Assembly: GCA_049999725.1 (NCBI GenBank)
Contig: JBNGIS010038420.1
Location: 1-20,792 of the forward strand
Direction of reading: 5' to 3'
Length of the DNA stretch: 20,792 bases
From: Haplomitrium mnioides
Lineage: Eukaryota > Marchantiophyta > Haplomitriopsida > Calobryales
The notes beneath the pieces are model-generated. The model worked only from the letters and a program-made list of their open reading frames with translations. It made no database searches and was not told the DNA's origin. Both the position numbers and the translations under genes were made by a program. Shown here piece after piece: positions 7,881 to 17,499 of this stretch (within the stretch, counting starts at the first letter, position 1; every line of letters starts with the position of its first letter).

Positions 7881-10608
7881 AAATGAGCCAACTAGGTACC
7901 AGTAGATGATTACATTGATAACTAGAACATGTGTGAGATCAAAGTCTCTCTTAGGTATCTCTCTTACAGTTTTTGACAAATGTCCATCGATAATCAATCA
8001 AGTTGGTGTCGAGGGGTGTTGGAGACAATGAGTCTAAGCACTTTCATTTGGATCATTGAATTCAATTTGAAACTCATTTTGTTTCCTATTGCAACCAGTT
8101 AGGGTTGTATTGTACATATTTGACAATCCTTGTTTCAAGTGGACTGTTACAAATAGTCTCAAAAACCATATAGGAAAAAAGATAATCTATTTGTACACTC
8201 TCTCTTTGCCACACAGAATTACTATTCATATAGTGAATAGAAATTTCTTCATTTTTTTGGATCTCAAAAGGAGCAATAATCAACAAAGGTATAGGTGCAA
8301 TAGATGATGATGACACATCAATAGAGGGAGATATCCCTTGAGTCAAAACATTTTGTTGGGGATGAGAGTCTTTTGCTTCTAGAGAGCATCATCTTTTTAC
8401 TCTTATTGGCTTATTAGTTGTTGATTTTGTCAACTCTTGCAAACTTGCAAGGATATTCTTAGTAGGTGTGTGTGATCTAGTCACCTTTGCAATCTCATTA
8501 AATGAATCTTGTAAGTGTTCAATTTGTTATAGGGACATATATACATACCCTATGTAAGCAATCTCAACCTAATCATTCTACTCATTCGTCTTGGAGACTC
8601 CCGTATGTATGCGTGCGGTGCTCATGTGATAACAGGTTATTAGCACAAAAGGACTCTACAATTTTTTTTCTCTCGCATGTGCTCAAGCTGCACCAACACC
8701 TGAGGAAGCTCCCGTGTACTCACACCAGCGTACTCTGTTTAACCTATGCGCGAGATTTCTTTCTCCACTATTTTTTTCTCCCGCGAAATTTTTTCCTTCG
8801 CTACTTTTCTAACAAATGTTTTTCTTAAGCACCTGTCTCTCTTGCTCATCTCCCTCATTCATTCATCTTTTATATTTCTTCATTTTTCTTTTTCCCTTTG
8901 AAAAAGCTACTCGTACGGACTAGGGTACGCTCACCTTCGCAACCCTAGCCTATTTTCGCGATGCTCCTTCTTGCTCGACACCGCTGTTGCTCAACACTGC
9001 GCTTGGCGATTTCTGGCACCTCTCTTTGATGCACATTTGCTCTTTGATTTAACGACACCCTGCTCATTTATACAACATTGCGTTCTCTATTCAGAAAACC
9101 TCTTACCTTCTTTTGCTTGGCAGCATACTTGCTCCTCTGCTTCTCGACTCTTTGCTCATGTGTGTGACACTTTGCGACTTCTCAGTTGGAGAACTTCTCT
9201 TTTTTTCGATCTCTACTTGACGACATCGCTCTCTCTTACGACCCCTTGGGTGATTTGTTTTCCTTTTGTTGTTTACCTCTAGCCGACGACATCTGAGCTA
9301 CATTGACTAGTTCCTTTCTTGACTCGTCAACTTCAATAGAGCACCATAACACTTTGTGCGTGCCCGAGGCCGACCTGCATTGCGTCCTCATTGTTTGTTT
9401 GTCTTTGTTCCTTGCCTATGACAAGTTGAAGCTGGCTGCTCCATAGCAACAAATATCAGGTCAAACTCTCCATCCTTGTTCTGTTTCCAGTGCTACATTT
9501 CTACACTGACATCTATACTCACGAACCATTGCTATCTCTCCTCACTATTTCAATACGTGGTTCTACGTAAGATTCTTGTCTTCTCTATTTTCTTTGCTTG
9601 AAACCATCCAACATAGGAGACGACACATGCGTGTCCACCCGTTCTCCTTCAACACCAGTGTATATGAACATCTATTGTTCTTTCCTTCTCAGTTTCTGGT
9701 ATTACCTTGTTACTGGCTTGGTTCTCTACTGTTCCAGAGCACTATCTAAGCAAGGGAGAGACAAGGCATAGGTTACTCACACCTGTGCACAAGTTCAACT
9801 CATTGGTTTATGCATCAACGAAGACCCAATCGAAGACATCTTTGGTGGAAGACACCTTCACACAAGCGACCACATAGAAGCTATATCAACATTCCATGAA
9901 AGAGCAACACTACATCTTACTACTTCTAGCTCCTTCACTTTCTTCTCAAAAAATTTGTGGTTCATCTTTCTCAACCCATCTTTTGATTACCTTTGGTTGA
10001 TTCTTTTCTGTTTTCTGAACGAATCTATCCCTCACAAGAGACATACTCGTTGATTCTATATACTTCTGACAGAGATTACAAGCGAATCATACTAACAAGA
10101 AACGTTGATCCTTGTCACCTCCACCAACTCAACCCCTATCTGGCCTAGCCTGCAACTATTACTTTTCCCTTCTTCACAGATCAGTATTGTAGAGAGGCAC
10201 CAAAATGATCAGGGACTAGGCTCTACTCTTGCTCTAAGAGAACACACAAGGAAGCTCTGGGAGACAAGCTACCGACACATCAAAAGTAGTAGATACATGC
10301 TTATACAAGGCAGTTTCTTCATCCTTTAGCAACATCAGTTTCTTATTTCATTTCTTGGTGTACATACCAATCAACTCGCAACTAGTCAATTCTTTCCTAT
10401 TTTTCATTTCAGTTTTTGATTTTTCCGCTTAAAGCAAAAAACATAAACAAGTACATGGGTTTGTGATTGATTGAAACTTAGATCAATCACCAATCTATAC
10501 TGAGTATAGACAAATGCTGCCTTGATCCAGCAGCTGCATTTGCTAGAGACTCTGGTTCATCTTTCTCACTCACAGGTATTCTCAACAAAATAGAGCACAG
10601 ATCTACAA
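7881..10608. other. 2.7 kb without an identifiable gene
   Basis: The sequence from about 7881 to 8480 has weak minus-strand frames (8086-8346, serine-rich) with no family resemblance. From about 8500 to 10450 the plus strand is rich in CT tracts, TCTC/CTTC words and TTTT runs, with open frames of 70-108 codons that look like base-composition effects. It leads directly into the copia gag at 10609, so the right part is probably that element's LTR/leader. I could not find a primer-binding site or paired LTRs. Confidence 0.4.
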
Positions 10609-11122
10609 ATGGCATTTGTAGAATCTCTGAAAGTTCAAGCTTTGAGATTGGATGGCTCCAACTACTCATCATGGTCACTAGACGTAATGACATGCCTGAC
10701 ATCCAAGGGCATCTGTGAAATCATCAACACGAATGATAATACTACCCCATGTAATGCAGCTCGAGCCCTCATACTGATCAGACACCACATGGTGGAACCT
10801 CTGAGACTCCAATACTTGAATTATCATAGTCCCCATCTACTATGGGAAGAGCTGAAACTCCGTAGTAAATTACAACAACAAACTATTTCGCATCATCTCA
10901 GAGTTGGTAATCTGCAACCACCTCATGACCGATGAAGAACAAATAGAGAAAACTCTATCAACTTTTCTTGTTAGCAATCTTATTTTGGCATCACAATATT
11001 GTAATATGCGATTCGCTCGATACTCTAAACTCTTAGCATGCATACTACTTGCTGAAAAGCATCAACCGTTCCTTGTGGAAAATGCAAAGAAGAGACCTTT
11101 AGGGTCTGCCACTCCTCATTAG
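10609..11122 (+). pseudogene. Copia gag
   Basis: ATG at 10609 opens MAFVESLKVQALRLDGSNYS-SWSLDVMTCLTSKGI, the L-x-G-x-NY-x-x-W start typical of copia gag (DUF4219/UBN2). The frame changes near 10904-10935 and continues to 11122 (LASQYCNMRFARYSK). The zinc-knuckle part expected after this is not legible between 11123 and 11475, which is stop-rich. Gag would form the particle that packages the RNA. Confidence 0.7.
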
Positions 11123-11475
11123 AATCCTGAATCACACTTTACAGTCGACCTCTAACTCCCAATAACAAGGATTGACATTCCAACTGTCACATATCGACGA
11201 CACCAGAAAGCGTTTCATATCGCACATGGAATAATAGAGGAGGCAGACAACCCCTTAGAGGTCGGCAAAATCTGTCTAATTCGTACTGGCAACAAACCAC
11301 ATGTAATTGATGTGGCACGCATGGCCACACCTAGCCCACATGTGGAGTACCCACGCACCTAGTGCGACTATACCAACAAAGTACCAGACCTCACAATCAT
11401 GAAGTGCAGGGAAACTTACTAGAATTGACAGACATGGATGAATATCCATAGTACAAGATACATCCTGAAAGTCAC

Positions 11476-11751
11476 ATGACTTATTCATCCCTATCAAACC
11501 AGAAAAATGAATCTAAGATAACCTGCATTGTAGACAGCGGATCTTCACACACAATTTTGCAAGACCGAATATGCTTCTCATCAATCAAACCTTCCTCCAG
11601 GCCTATGACACCAATTGCTGGCCACAATCAAATTGAAGAAGGACATGGTCTAGTGACCATAATATTTCCAAAGGGGACAAGACTAGATATCAAATCTGCA
11701 ATCAATGCACCTGTAGCAACCAAAAACCTCATCAGTTTCCAAGATATATGA
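11476..11751 (+). pseudogene. Copia aspartic protease
   Basis: One open frame holds ITCIVDSGSSHTILQD, with the catalytic D-S-G beginning at 11533, then GHNQIEEGHGLVTIIFPKG and a strand/turn pattern ending APVATKNLISFQDI. This is the copia protease that cuts the polyprotein. The frame is lost after 11751. The link to integrase (11752-11866) has stops. Confidence 0.75.
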
Positions 11752-11866
11752 CAAAACGATTTTCATCCAAACCAAATCTTTTCAAGATATTAAAGTCCTC
11801 TATATTCTGAGCCCAACAACAACCGGCTTTGACATACATGAACCCTTCTCACTGTCACCACCTGGA

Positions 11867-12890
11867 TTGTACACCACAAAAATATGCTCATATCATGTCT
11901 CCATAGCTCTCACATGGCACAATCACCTAGGGCATCCGAGCCAAGACATGTTCTACCGCATAAAAAATGACAACAAAGGCATACCACAAAATGTGCAATC
12001 ATTGCCATTGAATACTCCATGCTTAGCATGCGCACAAAGCAAACTAAGAAGTGCACCTTCTCATGACAAAGCAACAATCACGATTCCTCACTTTCTTGAG
12101 AGAATCCACGCTGATGTCTGTGGACCTATCCATCCACCTTCAAGACCATTCCGATACTTCCTTATCACCATTGATGCATCATCCAAATGGTTGGAAGTAT
12201 CTCTTCTTACGACTAAAATTATGGTCTTCCCAAAGCTATTGTCCCAAATCTTGAGGGTGGGCTATTGTCCCAAAAAATCTGAGAGTGGACAACACCGGAG
12301 AATTCTCTTCACAAACTTTTGATGATTTTTGCTCATCTGCCGGCATAGACATATAGTATATAGTTCCAAGCTATTGTCCCAAAAATCTGAGAGTGGACAA
12401 CACCGGAGAATTCTCTTCACAAACTTTTGATGATTTTTGCTCATCTACTGGCATAAACATATAGTATATAGTTCCACATGTACACTTTCAAAATGGCATT
12501 GCAGAATCTGCTATTAAGAGAATACAACTCATAGCAAGACCAATACTTTTGAACTCAAATCTCCCCACCACTGTCTAGGAACATGCAGTCATGCACGCAA
12601 CATCTCTATTGCATTACAGACCATCTACATTTAATCAGAATTCCCCACATCAACTTGTTGTGGGAATTCTAGCAGATATATCACATCTACGCACATTTGG
12701 CTGCCTCGTACTTGTCCCAATCTTAGGGCCACACCAAACCAAGATGGGACCACAACGCCAAAAAGGCATATATATCGGTTTTGAATCTCCTTCTATCATC
12801 CGATATCTTGAACCCTCAACCTCTAATGTGTTTAAGTCTCGATTTGCAAACTGTCAATTCTTTGAAGACTCTTTTCCACAATTGACATAA
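11867..12890 (+). pseudogene. Copia GAG-pre-integrase zinc finger and integrase
   Basis: WHNHLGHPSQDMFYR and PCLACAQSK give the H-H-C-C zinc finger. HADVCGPIH carries the first catalytic D, VDNTGEFSS the second D and NGIAESAIKR the E, so the DDE set is present. The part up to about 12254 is in one frame and the rest, from 12261, in another, with TAG stops (near 12354, 12463 and 12578). The continuation reads YRPSTFNQNSPHQLVVG and GPQRQKGIYIGF, the copia integrase C-terminal region. A 109-bp tandem duplication splits the core domain around the second D. Confidence 0.8.
12261..12478 (+). repeat. 109-bp tandem duplication inside integrase
   Basis: Unit 1 starts at 12261 (GCTATTGTCCCAAAAAATCT) and unit 2 at 12370 (GCTATTGTCCCAAAAATCTG). 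The copies differ by one A in a homopolymer and a few substitutions, so this is recent compared with the rest of the element. It duplicates the segment with the second catalytic D. A shorter partial copy (CTATTGTCCCAAAT) lies just before it at about 12237. Confidence 0.9.
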
Positions 12891-13277
12891 GAGGACAAAG
12901 CTGTACAACCCAAATCAAAAGACAACTTAATATGGCACCAATACTTGCTATTAGACTTCAACCAATGAAACAGACATTCTGATGCCAAAGTTAGATGACT
13001 CTTCCATTTACACCAAACACTAATCAAAATGACTAATGCATTTAACAATGCAGCCAACATCACCAAATCACATATTGAAACTACCAATGCACCAACACGA
13101 CTTCAAAAAGTCGATGCACCTGCCACTAAAATTCAGCCTACAGAAAAGTGTGATAGACCAAAAGACTCAAAGAATAAGCCAACATCACCAACATCATTAC
13201 ATGTTGCAATAGACAAGGATGAAATAGCAATTGTCTATTCTCACACCAGTAAAATATGGGACAGAGCCTAGACCACT

Positions 13278-13766
13278 ATGGATGACTTATTTGCATTTTT
13301 TGTATCACAATCAATAGACAAGGATACCCGTGATCCTTTATCTGTACGAAAAGCACAATCAAGAACTGATTGGTTCCAATGGGAAAAAGCAATAAATTTG
13401 GAGCTTGACTCTCTCATACAACAACAAGTATTTGGATGTGTTATGCCAGCACTTTCAGACATGCATCTGATAGATTACAGATTTATTTTTGTTTGCAAAT
13501 GCAATGCGAAGGGTGATGTTGCAAGATATAATGCAAGATTAGTAGCGAAAGGATATACTCAGATTCATGGACGTGACTATGACCTCACATACTCATGTGT
13601 CATGGACACTATTACTTATAGATATATGATAGCATTTGCTATCCAATGTCATTTTATTATGCACATCATGGACATCATCACAACCTACTTATAATATAGC
13701 ACTCTGGATACCCAGGTTTTTATAAAGGCACCCCTTGAACTCATATCAAGAATGGCATTTCATATT
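13278..13766 (+). pseudogene. Copia reverse transcriptase, N-terminal half
   Basis: DWFQWEKAINLELDSL opens the RT domain, followed by YRFIFVCKCNAKGD, ARYNARLVAKGYTQ and DYDLTYSCVM. IITTYL then a TAA (13692-13694) and STLDTQVFIKAPLEL give the end of the fingers/palm start, where copia has 'YL-G-LD-IYM--PEG-'. The frame runs through the TAA into the tandem repeats that follow. The region 12891-13277 between integrase and RT has an open, threonine/lysine-rich linker (13029-13271) of no known fold. Confidence 0.8.
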
Positions 13767-13769
13767 CAA

Positions 13770-14141
13770 GGGGAGAACAACCATAGTGAATATGGACCTT
13801 TAGTCCCAAGCAACCCAAATATTGAGATTAGACCTTTTGTCTCTCATAGCTCACATACTGAGATTGGACCGTTTGTCTCTCAAGGCCTGAATTCTAAGGT
13901 TGGACCTTTTGTGCCTCATGAAATGAACTATAAAAATGGACCTTTCGTCCAAAGAGGCACAATGATTCAAAATGAGCCTTTTGTCCACAAAGACCTCAAT
14001 CTAGGAAAAGGATTTTTTGTCCTCAATTGCCAACAAATGAAAGGACCTTTTGTCCATAAAAGGCCACTACCAATCCAAAAAGGAGCTGTAGTTCTCATGT
14101 CAAAAAGGCAATGCCAAATAGTGGAAAAGCAAGTTGCATAA
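13770..14141 (+). repeat. In-frame 'GPFV' repeats inside reverse transcriptase
   Basis: About eight divergent units carry GGACCTTTTGTCC-like cores (imperfect dyad GGAC/GTCC) spaced 40-50 bp apart. In the RT frame they read as repeated GPFV/GPLV followed by 9-13 variable residues (YGPLVPSNPN, IGPFVSQGLN, NGPFVQRGTM, KGPFVHKRP). The frame is open from 13695 to the TAA at 14139-14141. The array interrupts RT between the PEGL-like position and the LKSLYGLKQ-like position. Confidence 0.75.
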
Positions 14142-14149
14142 TGTTTCTA

Positions 14150-14530
14150 GTGGACCTTTAGTCTAGCCAGCACACTTGCTAAGCAAGCAGCATTACAAAG
14201 GACCTTTAGTTCAGCCAGCGCACTCGCTGAGCAAGAAACATTACAATGGACCTTTAGTCCAGCCAGCGCACTCGTTAAGCAAGCAGCATTACAAAGGACC
14301 TTTAGTCCAACCAGAGCACTCGTTGAGCAAGTAGCATTACAAAGGACCTTTAGTCCAGCCAACATACTCGTTGAGCAAGCAGCATTACAAAGGACCTTTA
14401 GTCCAGCCAGGGCACTTGCTAAGCAAGCAACATTACAAAGGACCTTTAGTCCAACCAACGCACTTGCTGAGCATACAAAGTTGCAGAGGACCTTTAGTCC
14501 TAAATACATACAAGCTACATGAGCAACAAC
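14150..14530 (+). repeat. 48-bp tandem repeats 'GPLVQPAHSLSKQHYK' inside reverse transcriptase
   Basis: Seven well-aligned units of 48 bp start with GGACCTTTAGTCC. In one plus frame each reads GPLVQPAHSLSKQHYK or a close variant. Stops occur at few positions: TAG in unit 1, TAG in unit 4 and TGA after the last unit. The minus strand is open over 147 codons here, as expected for a 3n-period repeat, and I treat that as a by-product. Units are far more alike than the GPFV units to the left, so this block expanded later. Confidence 0.85.
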
Positions 14531-14639
14531 AGAGTTGACTTTTTGTCCCTCACCATCAAAGTATATCACATGAAAATGTAAAGTTGGCAAAGCATTCTAT
14601 TAATGCATCTTGATCACCAATTGATCAATCAGGCACATA

Positions 14640-15076
14640 AATGGTAGTTCAAGTCCTAAAATCGATGTATGGGCTCAAATAGAGTGGCAGAAAATGATAC
14701 CGGAGATTCAAATCAGAGATGATGGCACTGAATTTTACAAATGATGACATTGCTCCATGCCTATTCATGAAAACATATAGGCTCTGAATACATCGTAGTT
14801 GCACTTTATGTAGATGACATGAATATTTTTGGCACAAAAACTCTAATTGCTAGCACAATCGCCAAACTGAAGGAGATATTTGAAATGCGAGACATTGGAG
14901 AACCTAATCTCTGTCTCAGCATCCAGTTTGAGCATTTTCTTGATGGTATTTTGATCCACCAGTTCATACATATAGCCAAGATTTTCAAACAATTCAATAT
15001 GGACAATGCTCATCCCATGAGCACTCCCATGAAAATGAGATCTTTGGACCCAACCAAGGACATGTTCGAAAAGTGA
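14640..15076 (+). pseudogene. Copia reverse transcriptase, C-terminal half (YVDD)
   Basis: QVLKSMYGLK, a TAG, then SGRKWYRRFKSEM resume the RT exactly where copia has 'SLYGLKQSGR-WY'. LYVDDMNIFGTK holds the catalytic YVDD at 14807-14818. EMRDIGEPNLCLSIQFEH and MSTPMKMRSLDP follow. The frame is open from 14819 to 15076. Only the short segment normally between PEGL and SLYGLK is missing, replaced by the tandem-repeat block. Confidence 0.85.
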
Positions 15077-15799
15077 AAAGAACATGAACCAACTTTGGGA
15101 TCAGAAAACCCATATCTCTCAGCAATCAGAGCTCTCATGTACCTTGCAAATCAGACCAGACCTAATATATCCTTTGCAATAAACATGCTTTCAAGGCACA
15201 ACTCCCAACTCACTATTCGCCACTAGAATAGGCTCAAATACATTTTGAGATACCTGAAAGGTACAAAGGACATTGGGCTCTTCTTCCCCATAAATGCAAC
15301 ATATGATATTATCGGTTATGCCAATGCTCGATATTTATCTGATCCGGATGATGCAAAGTCTCAAATAGTATATGTCTTCCTTAAAGGAAACACTACTATC
15401 TCATGGAAAAGCACCAAATAGACAATTACAACTACATCGACCAGCCATGCAGAAATCAAAGCACTCTTTGAGGCTAGTAGGGAATGTATATGGCTCTGAA
15501 AACTCATTGATCATATCAACATCAATACAAGCCAACCTCTGCTCCAATCCCCTACAATAATATACGAGGACAATCGACCACGCATCGACCAAATTGCTCA
15601 AGGTTTTATTAAGGGCAACAGAATTAAGCACATTGCCTCTAAATTCTTTTACACCCATGAGCAACATGGTGACAAAATAAATGTCCAATGGACATCAAGT
15701 AAAGATAATAGAGCATATATCTTCACCAAACCACTTCCACATGCTCTGCATATTGCACATACTCAAGGGCTTGGTTTACGAAGACTATATGAATTATAG
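15077..15799 (+). pseudogene. Copia connection and RNase H domain
   Basis: PYLSAIRALMYLANQTRPNI and LKYILRYLKGTKDIGLFF give the RT-RNase H connection. IIGYANARYLSDPDDAKSQ, STSHAEIKALFEASRECIWL and IIYEDNRPRIDQIA carry the RNase H acidic residues. TSSKDNRAYIFTKPLPH is the copia end motif. Stops occur at several places, for example before TITTTSTSHAE. It ends near GLRRLYEL at 15799. Confidence 0.85.
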
Positions 15800-16071
15800 C
15801 AAAATACCAAACAATGATAGCATATTTTTTCCTCTCTCTGATCTTTAGTCATGAACATCAAGGATTGCATATTCAATTATTTATTTTGAACTTTATCTAA
15901 TCTATCTAAAATGTCACACATGTAATAAGAAGCAAAGTTTTAGCTGACTCAATCCTCAGCTTTTGGGGCTAACATCACTTTTTCAAACAGATTTCCAAGA
16001 TATAAGCACACATGATGCATTGATGCAACTATGAAAGGACGCGACAACACCGCGCAACAACTCCAACAACC
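15800..16071 (+). other. Copia 3' flank without a recognised LTR
   Basis: AT-rich non-coding sequence. A G-run in CAGCTTTTGGGGCTAACA near 15957 could be a remnant of a polypurine tract followed by an LTR start, but I found no matching LTR upstream of gag. It ends at the inverted-repeat arm at 16072. Confidence 0.35.
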
Positions 16072-16444
16072 GCTAATTTGAACCAAGAACCACTAGTGAG
16101 CTCTTGTTTTACTTGGTAGTCGAAAATTTTTTTGTGGTGATTTGGCATTAAAAAACATCAAATTTACATTTGAAATCTTCTTTTCGAAAAGAAAATCGTT
16201 TTGTATAAACAAAAAATGCATATTTTACATTGAGATTATATTTAAAACATTTTTTTTAAGAAAATACCTTGCAAAACAAGCATTTTGGTTATTCAAATAT
16301 TTTATAGAAACTTCATGCTATTGTGAATAAACTAAATTCATCAAAAATAAAATAAAACATATATCTTTTGGTGGAAAAAATTACAGGAAAACGTAAATGT
16401 CCAGTTGGGTAAGGACTTTGAACTTGACTTTGAGCATCATAGCT

Positions 16445-16760
16445 AACAAATCCTATGCAAGCATAGACTCCAAACCAGAACTGTAAAGCCTATGCACGCA
16501 TAGACTCCGAACAAGAATCCTAAATCTTGTGCGTGCTTAGACTATGAACAAGAACAATGAAGCTATGTACGCATGGACTTTGAACTAGAACCCTAGAGGT
16601 ATTGCAAGCTAAGATTCTAAACAAGAACCCTACAGCCTATGCAAGCATAGACATTGAACAAGAACCCTTTGGCTTATAGGTGAAGAGACTCTGAACAATA
16701 ACCTGAGAACTTATGCACGCAGGGAATCTGAACAAGAACTAGATAGCCTTAATGCGCAAC
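16445..16760 (-). repeat. Palindromic tandem array of the inverted copy, period about 36-37 bp
   Basis: About eight units in reverse orientation relative to 6055-6510, with cores such as CCTATGCACGCATAGACT (near 16490) and spacers matching GAACAAGAACCCTA. The array is shorter than its partner and its units differ, so it has evolved separately. Confidence 0.75.
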
Positions 16761-16978
16761 GACACTAAACAATGCGTAAAGACTCAAAATCATCTTTAGA
16801 TTAACAAATGACTTCAAACCATTCTTAGATTATCAAATGAGTCAAACTATTCTTAAGCCCACCAAACTAAATCGTGATGAAAAGACTTGAAATAGATTGA
16901 GAGAGCAACAAGATGAAACTTTGGTAAATAAAAATTTGGAAAACATAAATTTTATTAATAATATAAATTTTCCTTTGA

Positions 16979-17190
16979 CTCTATCCTCTTCAGAAGGAAT
17001 TGTCTCATCTAAATCCACAGGCTGAGAATTTGTAGCCACTAGAGAATCCTGTCGAGACTTTCCAATCCTCGATATTACAATAGAGTCACCAGAAACACCT
17101 GTAGTACCAGGAGGAACAGGTTCCTTGTGGTATGAAAAAACTATCTGTGACTCAGTCACATTGGATGGCAAGGAAGGCATCATCAAACCT
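16979..17190 (-). pseudogene. Second copy of the methyltransferase-like C-terminus (fragment)
   Basis: The minus strand reads LPSNVTESQIVFSYHKEPVP, then GDSIVISRIGKSRQDSL and PVDLDETIPSEEDR. Aligned without gaps to exon 4 at 5690-5900, 43 of 69 residues match by my count and several changes are conservative (M/I, Y/F, K/R, D/N). The part upstream, with motif I and motif IV, is missing. At about 17190 the sequence passes into unrelated retroelement-like DNA. The fragment lacks its own stop in phase with the left copy. It cannot encode an enzyme. Confidence 0.7.
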
Positions 17191-17195
17191 CCCAT

Positions 17196-17499
17196 GATTC
17201 ATGCACCCTGCTCTTATCAGCTGTTTGAGGTAATCAGTTGTTCCTGCAAGGACTTCACACTTGCTAAGGAGCATTTGGGTCGCTGATGCTTCTGATTCTG
17301 TGAATTCTGCTTGAATGCTCCAAATTACCGGCTGACATAACTCCCCCTTCAAGTGTGACGCGTCCCCGCGAACACACCTCTTCTGCCTCAATTTTATGGT
17401 GCCTCTGCTGCTGGTTGCTGGCCCGACTCTGTAACTCCTGCAAAACAGCCCCACAAAACACCCTCCCAACAAAACACACACTCACATACACACGTACAC
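17196..17499 (-). other. Junction between the methyltransferase fragment and the gag-like element
   Basis: The minus-strand frame of the gag-like ORF resumes after its stop at 17500 and stays open to about 17152 (ESEASATQMLLSKCEVLAG, DYLKQLIRAGCM). It crosses into the methyltransferase repeat in the wrong frame. I recognise no domain. It is probably the 3' part of the gag-like element, cut by the methyltransferase copy. Confidence 0.4.

Larger units (their letters stand above)
10609..15799 (+). mobile_element. Degenerate Ty1/copia element, internal region (gag-PR-IN-RT-RH)
   Basis: The domain order gag, aspartic protease, zinc-finger/integrase, reverse transcriptase, RNase H is that of Ty1/copia. 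All parts are on the plus strand and interrupted by stops and frame changes, so it is not functional. The leader side (before 10609) and the 3' side (15800-16071) show no recognisable LTR pair. The right side is cut by the inverted methyltransferase arm at 16072. Two internal tandem expansions, at 12261-12478 and about 13770-14530, are described separately. Confidence 0.85.
16072..17190 (-). repeat. Right arm of the long inverted repeat
   Basis: Read on the minus strand this is a second copy of 5683-6843: last 69 codons of the methyltransferase-like gene (17190 to 16979), AATAAA at 16951-16956, palindrome array, then AT-rich tail ending GGTTCTTGGTTCAAATTAGC. Both copies end at the same base of the family, which suggests a defined 3' terminus and not a chance break. 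Confidence 0.8.

Noticed and set aside
8502-9282. Plus-strand ORFs of about 100 codons rich in F, L, S and T
   Set aside because: They look like translations of pyrimidine-rich DNA without domains, start context or consistent extension.
14147-14590. Minus-strand 147-codon ORF with a 16-residue LKVLCNAACSTSALVG repeat
   Set aside because: A 48-bp period keeps frames open on both strands. The plus-strand reading fits the surrounding RT, and no start context or homology supports the minus reading.
5683-17190. A single giant terminal-inverted-repeat DNA transposon of 11.5 kb
   Set aside because: The left arm continues outward into the rest of the gene while the right arm stops, and the interior is made of unrelated truncated retroelements with no transposase. 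Two separate copies explain it more simply, though a foldback is not excluded.
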